IMG/VR virus record: IMGVR_UViG_3300044823_000365
Coordinates: 62,001-126,000 of that record
Direction: 5' to 3' (one strand)
Length of the DNA: 64,000 nt
DNA from: a virus
A model generated the notes under the pieces. The model made no database searches and had not been told where the DNA came from. It saw only the letters and a program-made list of their open reading frames with translations. How positions within the stretch are numbered: the stretch's first letter is position 1; the number at the start of each line of letters is the position of its first letter. Below, in pieces: positions 15,040-21,292 of the stretch. Made by a program: the position numbers and the translations under genes.

Positions 15040-15104
15040 CCGTCTCGGCCATCGTGGCTTTCGCGAAGCTACCTTAGGTGCCGCAAGGCAAACGGGGCGG
15101 TCCA
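15040..15104 (+). ncRNA. CCA-tailed tRNA-like RNA 2
   Basis: CCGTCTC pairs with GGGGCGG (three G-U) and is followed by T and CCA. Interior: GGCCATCGTGGC hairpin and, where a T-arm would be, TGCC-GCAA-GGCA with a GNRA tetraloop. Not a decodable tRNA. Confidence 0.5.
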
Positions 15105-15108
15105 GTTT

Positions 15109-15145
15109 GGGCGGCAAAAAAGGGTACTGTATAAGCCGCCCCCCA
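15109..15145 (+). ncRNA. CCA-tailed minihelix RNA, 37 nt
   Basis: A perfect 7-bp stem GGGCGGC/GCCGCCC closes a 19-nt A-rich loop and is followed by C and CCA. It looks like an isolated acceptor stem between two tRNA-style spacers, a shape that resembles minimal RNase P substrates. Confidence 0.5.
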
Positions 15146-15149
15146 GTTT

Positions 15150-15225
15150 GCGCCCGTAGCTCATCGGTTAGAGCACTGCCTTGACACGGCAGGGGTGGAG
15201 TGTTCGATTCACTCCGGGCGCACCA
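15150..15225 (+). tRNA. tRNA-Val(GAC)
   Basis: Acceptor GCGCCCG/CGGGCGC, anticodon stem CTGCC/GGCAG with loop TTGACAC, encoded CCA. Confidence 0.93.
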
Positions 15226-15235
15226 AGAGTTTGAA

Positions 15236-15311
15236 CCCAAGATAGCTGAGATGGATTAGCGCCTGTCTGAAGAGCAGGAGTACGTGGATTCGAGCGCCAC
15301 TCTTGGGACCA
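15236..15311 (+). tRNA. tRNA-Phe(GAA)
   Basis: Acceptor CCCAAGA/TCTTGGG, anticodon stem CCTGT/GCAGG with loop CTGAAGA, T-loop TTCGAGC, encoded CCA. D-arm weakly paired. Confidence 0.82.
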
Positions 15312-15321
15312 ATTTTTTGAC

Positions 15322-15372
15322 TTTGTATCCCTTAGATATAGCTCAACGGTAGAGCATCAAAGGAGATACAAA
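15322..15372 (+). promoter_or_regulatory. 51-nt tRNA-half-like structure over an HNH start site
   Basis: Contains a canonical D-arm (TA-GCTC-AACGGTA-GAGC) but no rest of a tRNA. TTTGTATC at its start pairs with GATACAAA, which covers the Shine-Dalgarno spacer and the ATG. The fold could sequester the HNH translation start; a comparable 51-nt arrangement precedes the HNH gene at 53677. Confidence 0.4.
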
Positions 15373-15881
15373 TGAACAGTGCCGATGTATTACAAGCCAT
15401 TGAAAGGGGTTTGACACAGCGTCAGATCGCTGATGAATTCAACACCTGCCAATCTAATGTGCGGTACTGGTTGGCTAAATTGGGGTTGAAAACAAAACGA
15501 ATGGCGGCACCTATTCCCTCAAAGTGTAAACTTTGTGGCGGGGGTTTAGGAAAAAATATTCGGCATCGGACTAGATGTCAGTCCTGTAACACGATGATAC
15601 GCCGTATTCGGGCGAAGAACGCAGCCATTATGTATCTTGGTGGAAAATGCATCCAGTGCGGGTATGACAAACATCCCGCAGGTCTGGAGTTTCATCACTG
15701 CAAAGGTGAAAAGGATTTTACGATTGGCGGAGTCGCCAATCGAGCTTGGGAATACATCAAGCGCGAGTTAGATAAGTGTGTTTTGTTGTGCTCGATCTGT
15801 CATCGCATAGAACACTCCAAAAGAACTAGACAGGTTTTCTTGGACGAGGCCGCTCTTTACAAAGGGCGGACGTTCGAGTAA
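15372..15881 (+). CDS. HNH endonuclease with N-terminal HTH, inserted in the tRNA array
   Basis: 169 aa. Residues 5-45 form an HTH (GLTQRQIADEFNTCQSNVRYW). Two zinc pairs follow (CKLCGGG, CQSCN), then the HNH core CIQCGYDKHP..LEFHHC..K and CVLLCSICHRIEHS. Shine-Dalgarno AAAGGAG. It sits between a 5' tRNA-like fragment and tRNA-Glu, as expected for a homing gene that targets tRNA loci. Confidence 0.85.
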   Translation: MNSADVLQAIERGLTQRQIADEFNTCQSNVRYWLAKLGLKTKRMAAPIPSKCKLCGGGLGKNIRHRTRCQSCNTMIRRIRAKNAAIMYLGGKCIQCGYDKHPAGLEFHHCKGEKDFTIGGVANRAWEYIKRELDKCVLLCSICHRIEHSKRTRQVFLDEAALYKGRTFE

Positions 15882-15887
15882 TAGTTT

Positions 15888-15962
15888 GGCCTCGTCGTCT
15901 ACTGGCTAGGACACGGCCCTTTCAAGGCCGGAAAGTGGGATCGATACCCATCGAGGCTGCCA
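15888..15962 (+). tRNA. tRNA-Glu(TTC)
   Basis: Acceptor GGCCTCG/CGAGGCT (one G-U), anticodon stem CGGCC/GGCCG with loop CTTTCAA, G73, encoded CCA. Confidence 0.92.
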
Positions 15963-16169
15963 ATTTAGAGCCTGCTGCGCCACCCGCGTCCCAGCCGCCC
16001 GGCCCTTTTCGCCGCCCTGATCGCCGCCTGTGCTATCGCAGGACACTCCGACCGTTTAGCGGCGCAACGAGGCGGGTCCCCGCCATTCGCGCCTCTGAGG
16101 TTGCCGAACTTGGCGGGCCTTCCGCATCCGTAGAAACAAAGAATCTCGTCCACATTATAAGGATTGCAG
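15963..16169 (+). other. Intergenic G+C-rich stretch
   Basis: About 200 nt after the last tRNA of the array with no convincing ORF. Several short inverted repeats (GAGGCG/CGCCTC, GCGGGTCCCCGC) suggest RNA structure, perhaps the 3' end of the tRNA transcript. Confidence 0.3.
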
Positions 16170-16175
16170 TATCAA
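16170..16175 (+). promoter_or_regulatory. -10 element 5 nt before ATG
   Basis: GCAG-TATCAA followed by ATAAC and ATG: the same leaderless spacing seen elsewhere. Confidence 0.5.
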
Positions 16176-16180
16176 ATAAC

Positions 16181-16846
16181 ATGAGAATCGTATGCATTTC
16201 CGATACCCACGGCCTACATGACAGGATGTCCGCACCCATTCCTGACGGCGACATCCTGATCCATGCGGGCGACGGCACCAATATCGGGCGCGTGAATGAG
16301 GTTGCTGCATTTGGTGTGTGGTTTCGTTCCCTCCCCCATAAGCACAAGATTTTCGTCGCCGGGAATCACGACTGGCTGTTCGAGAAAAATCGCATGATGG
16401 CGCAGACTCTTCTTAACCAAGGTCTGATCGGCAATGAACGCAAGCCCGAGGTCATCTACCTTCAAGACAGCGCCACGACCGTTGAGGGGTTGAAAATTTA
16501 TGGTAGCCCATGGCAGCCGAGGTTCCTCGACTGGGCTTTCAACCTTGATCGAGGGAAGCCCATCAAGGAAAAATGGGACTTGATCCCCGAGGGTCTGGAC
16601 ATCCTGATCACCCATGGCCCCCCGACAGGCATACTCGACCGGATCAAGCCGCAACGAGATTCTGAACATATAGGCTGCGAGGAGCTTATGAAAGCCGTCG
16701 AGCGCACGAAGCCGAAAATCCACGTTTTCGGCCATATCCACGGCGGGTACGGCAAAGCCGTGTACGTGAATACCACGTTCATCAACGCCGCCATCTGCAC
16801 TGAAGCGTATAATCCGACCAATCAGCCTTGGGTCATCGAAGTATGA
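16181..16846 (+). CDS. Calcineurin-like metallophosphoesterase
   Basis: 221 aa. All metal-ligand motifs of the family are present: SDTHG (residues 7-11), HAGD, AGNHDW, ITHGPP and FGHIHGG. It resembles cytosolic MPPED-type phosphodiesterases. The target (nucleotide, RNA or protein) cannot be read from sequence. Leaderless-type start; 3' end overlaps the next gene. Confidence 0.88.
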   Translation: MRIVCISDTHGLHDRMSAPIPDGDILIHAGDGTNIGRVNEVAAFGVWFRSLPHKHKIFVAGNHDWLFEKNRMMAQTLLNQGLIGNERKPEVIYLQDSATTVEGLKIYGSPWQPRFLDWAFNLDRGKPIKEKWDLIPEGLDILITHGPPTGILDRIKPQRDSEHIGCEELMKAVERTKPKIHVFGHIHGGYGKAVYVNTTFINAAICTEAYNPTNQPWVIEV

Positions 16847-17013
16847 GCAAACGGCCATACTGCACGTACTGCGGTAGCCACGAACACGAGACGAAGTATT
16901 GCCCGAAGACTCGGGAAGGACAGGGCAACCCGCGGGCTCGTCGGTGCGATTACCGCGGGTCCAAGGAGCACGAGTACGAGAATTGCCCGAAACACGCATG
17001 GGCCCAGTATTAG
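16843..17013 (+). CDS. Zinc-knuckle protein, 56 aa
   Basis: Begins with a perfect CX2CX4HX4C zinc knuckle (CTYCGSHEHETKYC), the retroviral nucleocapsid pattern. A second copy (CDYRGSKEHEYENC) has Arg in place of the second Cys. Basic linker between them. Likely a single-stranded nucleic-acid-binding protein. Confidence 0.65.
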   Translation: MSKRPYCTYCGSHEHETKYCPKTREGQGNPRARRCDYRGSKEHEYENCPKHAWAQY

Positions 17014-17114
17014 GAGACATGCGGCAACACTCAACAGGCATCGGCAACAGACTCCGTCGCTGAATCTTCCGGAAGTCGCGCGGGTTGCGCTCGGTGATGA
17101 GGGTATTGAGCACG

Positions 17115-17153
17115 GGGGAGACGGGAGGCATTCCGCCTCCCCGCTTTTTAGGC
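17115..17153 (+). terminator. Terminator-like hairpin
   Basis: GGGGAG-acgggaggcattccg-CCTCCCC, with a shorter GGGAGGC/GCCTCCC alternative, followed by GCTTTTTAGG. It lies 7 nt upstream of the next start codon, so it may attenuate that gene. Confidence 0.55.
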
Positions 17154-17159
17154 GGCGAC

Positions 17160-17549
17160 ATGGATGAAAACAGCAAATCTTGGTGGAATTCATTCAACCG
17201 GTCCGACCTGTCCGAGCCGCAACGGGAGCGCCTTTTCGCATTCACGCTCACCGGGTCGCCGCCGCTTGTGTTCTCATTGGAGGAGAGGCGGATTTTGAAG
17301 CTGTTCGACCGAGTTGCCGACTCCATCGAGCCGGTCCATCCCCGGTGCCCGATTGAAGGTCACGAGCATATGCCGGGGCAGCACTGCGTCGGGTGCGCCG
17401 ACCTGTACGGGCTTGACAAGGAGGGTCCGGCCCCGTGCGCTTCGTACTCGGAGGCGCTCCGCAGGCTGGACGCAAGGAAGGCCGCCGAGTGCTCGACCTT
17501 CACGGAAGACGACAGGAAATTCCTGAGCGACGTGGGGATCAAGCCTTGA
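17160..17549 (+). CDS. Hypothetical protein, 129 aa
   Basis: Begins at ATG 17160. Contains HPRCPIEGHEH, CVGCADLYG and an acidic helical C-terminus. Zinc binding is plausible; no family recognised. Its stop overlaps the next start codon. Confidence 0.55.
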   Translation: MDENSKSWWNSFNRSDLSEPQRERLFAFTLTGSPPLVFSLEERRILKLFDRVADSIEPVHPRCPIEGHEHMPGQHCVGCADLYGLDKEGPAPCASYSEALRRLDARKAAECSTFTEDDRKFLSDVGIKP

Positions 17550-17833
17550 ACCAGACCACGGTGCAGAACCAGCAGCTTCTCCTCCAGGCTTTGGCTTTCC
17601 TGATCGATAACCTCGGGTACAGGATCGCCGAGGGCAGGGAGCTATTTTTCGCCGACGAGAAGATCGCCGCCCTGGGCGGCGAGGGCCAGCTTCAGGTCGG
17701 CCGCCACCCGGAAAAGCCGGGATTTTGCGTGCGGTACTTCCCGAACAGGACAATCGACATCGAGGCGGTGAAGAGTGGCGGCACAGGCGGTGGACCCATA
17801 CAATCCGCCCAAGCGGACACAGGCAAAGCTTGA
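17546..17833 (+). CDS. Hypothetical protein, 95 aa (paralogue of the 9089 gene)
   Basis: TTG start at 17546 overlaps the previous stop as TTGA. LQALAFLIDNLGYRIAEGREL parallels LVQILAVLIDRLGGEVVVSRREF of the gene at 9089. Function unknown. Confidence 0.5.
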   Translation: MNQTTVQNQQLLLQALAFLIDNLGYRIAEGRELFFADEKIAALGGEGQLQVGRHPEKPGFCVRYFPNRTIDIEAVKSGGTGGGPIQSAQADTGKA

Positions 17834-17945
17834 GGCCCCGTTGGACGTTATCTTGAACTTGAGAAAGCATTTATAGGAAGTCCGGAATCAGTATGCCATC
17901 ACCTAGATTTGATTGAACTTTTGGGCTCTCTTCATAGGGAGCCTT

Positions 17946-19631
17946 ATGCCTGTACGCCTTTCCATCGCCAAGCTGTCCGCCTCGGGGCTAGCCCCGCTCC
18001 AGACCCCCCCACGGTTCCGGAGCGAGCTTCTCCAGTCCAGCGCCATGTGGCCGGGGGAGATCAGCTACTTGCGGGGCGTCTACGATGGTATCTTCCTTCT
18101 CTGGAAAGACAACCCCGCGGACGAACAGCTATTCGCGGAGACCGAGCCGAATCTCCGGGAGCTTATCCTCGGGCTGGAAAAAGCCGCAAAAGAGGTGCCG
18201 AACCGCCCGGACATGTTCCGCATGCTGCAAAATGCGCAACGCGATTTCGAGGCTGCGGTGCGGTACGCCGCGGAAAAGAATTACAAATCCGCAGCCGCCC
18301 ACGCATCGTATTCGCTCCTGAAGATCGGCGGCATCCTTGACGGGCTCACCGCCCTCGCGATCAAGAAAAGCAGCAAGCGCGTCACGGCTTACGGATACGA
18401 CATTTGTCTGACGGGAGATACTAAGGTTCCGCTGCTAGACGGAACTGAGGTCGCCATGAGCGATCTTGTCGGAAGGAATAAATTTTGGGTCTACTCGCTC
18501 AATGATGGGGGTCTGCTCAGGCCAGGGCTTGGGCATTCTGCTCGTCTAACCCTAAAGGACGCAGCCGTTCTGGCGGTGACATTGGATAACGGCGAAACTA
18601 TAAAATGCACCCCTAACCATCCGTTTTTGATGCGAAACGGTGAGTACAAAGCGGCTGAATTGCTTGAGACCGGGGATTCTCTCATGCCGTTGTATCGAGA
18701 TTCGGCTCCATTGGAAGCTGGAGGCAATAAGTATCAAACCACCTATCAGCCGGGAGACGACTCTTGGAAATTCACGCACCGTTTTGCGGAAGCCCGCTGT
18801 CCCAAGGGCTATGTTCGCCACCACGAGGATTTGAACAGGTTCAACAATTCTCCCGACAATCTGATGTTGATAAAATGGGAAGACCATTTGAAGCTGCATC
18901 AGAGCTTGGGGGGCTCAATTGTCACCGAGAAGGCCCGAATGGCGCGCGGGCAAAATATGCTAAGGCTCAACGCTCAGTGGGCGGGAAAGCCGACACCCTT
19001 TAAGCGAGTACCGAAAGTCAATCTTTCTCAGGAAGACCGTAAAAGAGCCGCTGAACGAGGCAAAACGCAACTCGTACCTTGGAACAAGTCCGAAGAAGGC
19101 GGGAGAAAGTCGGGCGAGCGGCAAAGCAAGTTGTGGAAAAGTCTATGGCAGGATGCTGATTTTAGGCAGCAAAGCTCGGTTCGCATGAAAGAGAAAGCAA
19201 AAAGAGTCTGGAGTGACCCGAATCACCGCAAGCACATGGATGAAGTTAGGATGAGAACTAACCAGGACCGCTGGCATGTTAAAAGAAGCACTGTCAGCCC
19301 CCTATGCGGACTGTGTTCTTCATTCTTGAACCATAAGGTGGTTTCGGTTACGCATTGGGGTACGGCGGACGTGTACGACATCTCTGTAGACAAATATCAC
19401 AATTTTGCTTTGTCCGCTGGCGTGTTTGTCCACAACAGCGGCCAGGTAATGGAGCCCGGCGAGCAGGAGAGCCGCAGCCCCAACCTCTGGGACCAGGGCA
19501 ACTCCCCGAAGTTCGACCGCACGCCGCGGAACCCGGCGAACCAACTGGTCGATGCCGATGCCGAGAACGACTTCCCGGAACTGAAGGAATTCAAGCACAA
19601 GCGGATGCAGTGGCCAGCGAGAACACGATGA
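17946..19631 (+). CDS. Uncharacterised protein interrupted by an HNH-type intein
   Basis: 561 aa in total; the extein is about 217 aa (residues 1-153 and 498-561), helical with an LEKAAKE..NRPDMFR segment, and not recognised. The intein begins at Cys154 (CLTGD) and ends ALSAGVFVHN before Ser. ATG 17946 is preferred over upstream TTG 17913 because a hairpin (GGCTC..GAGCC) ends just before it. Inteins usually sit at conserved active sites, so YGYDI/SGQVM may mark a functional site. The stop overlaps the tail-fibre start. Confidence 0.75.
   Translation: MPVRLSIAKLSASGLAPLQTPPRFRSELLQSSAMWPGEISYLRGVYDGIFLLWKDNPADEQLFAETEPNLRELILGLEKAAKEVPNRPDMFRMLQNAQRDFEAAVRYAAEKNYKSAAAHASYSLLKIGGILDGLTALAIKKSSKRVTAYGYDICLTGDTKVPLLDGTEVAMSDLVGRNKFWVYSLNDGGLLRPGLGHSARLTLKDAAVLAVTLDNGETIKCTPNHPFLMRNGEYKAAELLETGDSLMPLYRDSAPLEAGGNKYQTTYQPGDDSWKFTHRFAEARCPKGYVRHHEDLNRFNNSPDNLMLIKWEDHLKLHQSLGGSIVTEKARMARGQNMLRLNAQWAGKPTPFKRVPKVNLSQEDRKRAAERGKTQLVPWNKSEEGGRKSGERQSKLWKSLWQDADFRQQSSVRMKEKAKRVWSDPNHRKHMDEVRMRTNQDRWHVKRSTVSPLCGLCSSFLNHKVVSVTHWGTADVYDISVDKYHNFALSAGVFVHNSGQVMEPGEQESRSPNLWDQGNSPKFDRTPRNPANQLVDADAENDFPELKEFKHKRMQWPARTR
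18405..19436 (+). mobile_element. Intein 1 (344 aa, HNH endonuclease)
   Basis: N-terminal splice block CLTGDTKVPLLDG, block B TPNHPFL near residue 70, an HNH-like core (VRHHEDLNRFNNSPDNL..W), block F YDISVDKYHNFAL and the C-terminal VHN followed by Ser. All splicing residues are present, so it should be active. Confidence 0.88.
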
Positions 19632-21289
19632 CTAATCCAACACAGATTTGCGTATTCAACCCGCTCACGAACCTCGTGGATGTCGCCTATGCCGCGGTTG
19701 TCGGGCCAGGCGTGCCGGGCGCTCCGGTCGCCCTGAATTCAAACGGTGTCGTTGATTCTACATTGCTGCAACTGGGCACCGTGGCGACAACGGGCGAGGC
19801 TTTGTTCTCCGGCAACCTCGTGAACCTCTATGAGTCGGGCAGTACACTGTACGTGCAGCTTGCTTATGCTGGCACAACAGGTACTCCGCCGTCAGGCTCG
19901 TATCCTGTGCTGGCCTCCGGATTCGTCAGTCAGACTGCTGGCATCGGTAGCCCGGTCACCGTTGCCTTTTCCGGCATCTTCTACTACGCCGACACGCATG
20001 GCGACTTCAGCGTTTCAAGCATCGGGCAGGAAGTCTACTTGTCCGCCGTTGACAAGGGCGGGATCACTCTTACTCGTCCCCTCAGTCCTCCAGCCCCGGA
20101 GCAGTCCGTGGGGTACGTCCTGAGCTACAACAGCGGGACCGTCGGGGTCTTGTTCATCGCCGGGTTCAACGATTTCTCCCGCATCTCGGGCATCGCGCAG
20201 ATCGGGCAGGGCGGCACGGCAGCTACAACCGGAGCGCAGGCGCTTATCAATCTTGGGGCGGCACCATCGGCTTCACCGACCTTCACAGGCACGGTAACTC
20301 TCCCAGCCACGGTGAACTCCGCCAACCTGGGTCTCAACATCGCCGACAACTCCACCTCTGGCATCAACATCACGGAGAGTAACGCTGGTGTGGGCGGCAT
20401 CATCATTTCCGCGAGCGCCACGGGAGCAAACGGGGTAGCAATAAGGGCTCTTTCAGGCACCGCCTATCTGGACGCCGGCACTATAGGCATTGGAACTGTT
20501 CATTCCGGAGAAGTTATCAACATCGGGTCTGCTAATGCAACTGTGAGTATCACCGGAGGACTCACCGCGGGAAGCGTCGGAATCACAGGTCCGCTCGATC
20601 TGAACGGCGTGGTCATTTCCATTACAGCGCCTTCGGCGGGTAAAGTTCTTGTCGCGTCAAGCCCAACAGCAGCGGCATGGGGTTCGGTCCCGACCTTCGT
20701 CGGAGCCGTGGCTTCCCCCCCGACGAGCGGCGTCGCAGGTCTCGTTCCCGCCTCCACCGCCGTCGAGGCGGCGACATATTTTCTTAGGGCGGACGGGACT
20801 TGGAATGTTCCCGCGGGCGGCGGAAGCGCCGGCGTCAGCAGCCTCAACACCGAGACCGGCTCCGTGACCATCACCTCTCCCAACTCCTCGATCACGGTTG
20901 GCGGCACGAATCCCATCACGCTGGAATTGCCCGCGGTCCCGAAACCGCTGTGCATCTTCGCTCCGGGCGTCGGCACGGACAGCCAGATACTTTTCCGTGG
21001 ACCCCTCGGAATACCGATGACCTTCCCGATCAATGCCACGCTCTCGCTCGCGACCGCGGGCACGGGAGCGACCCTCGGCACGACCTTCTCGTTCAGCAAG
21101 AACGGCGTTCCGTTTGCGACATGCGTCTTCGGGAGCGAAACGGGCAGTCCTCCGGCGGGGGAAACGGGCACGTACACGCAAGCCTCCGCGATCAGCTTCA
21201 GCGCTTCGGATATTCTTGAGGTTGATGGTCCGGGCACGGCGGACGCAACGCTCGCGGATATTTGCTTGACGCTAGTAGGAAACGGATAA
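19628..21289 (+). CDS. Tail-fibre-like structural protein
   Basis: 553 aa from ATG 19628. GGTAATTGAQALINLGAAP is the hallmark repeat of tail fibres and appendages, followed by long Ser/Thr/Gly-rich beta repeats (ASPTFTGTVTLPAT) and an IDENTITY-free C-terminal domain rich in Gly. It probably forms an elongated trimeric fibre on the virion. Overlaps the preceding stop (ATGA) and lies 3 nt before the next fibre gene. Confidence 0.75.
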   Translation: MTNPTQICVFNPLTNLVDVAYAAVVGPGVPGAPVALNSNGVVDSTLLQLGTVATTGEALFSGNLVNLYESGSTLYVQLAYAGTTGTPPSGSYPVLASGFVSQTAGIGSPVTVAFSGIFYYADTHGDFSVSSIGQEVYLSAVDKGGITLTRPLSPPAPEQSVGYVLSYNSGTVGVLFIAGFNDFSRISGIAQIGQGGTAATTGAQALINLGAAPSASPTFTGTVTLPATVNSANLGLNIADNSTSGINITESNAGVGGIIISASATGANGVAIRALSGTAYLDAGTIGIGTVHSGEVINIGSANATVSITGGLTAGSVGITGPLDLNGVVISITAPSAGKVLVASSPTAAAWGSVPTFVGAVASPPTSGVAGLVPASTAVEAATYFLRADGTWNVPAGGGSAGVSSLNTETGSVTITSPNSSITVGGTNPITLELPAVPKPLCIFAPGVGTDSQILFRGPLGIPMTFPINATLSLATAGTGATLGTTFSFSKNGVPFATCVFGSETGSPPAGETGTYTQASAISFSASDILEVDGPGTADATLADICLTLVGNG

Positions 21290-21292
21290 CCG

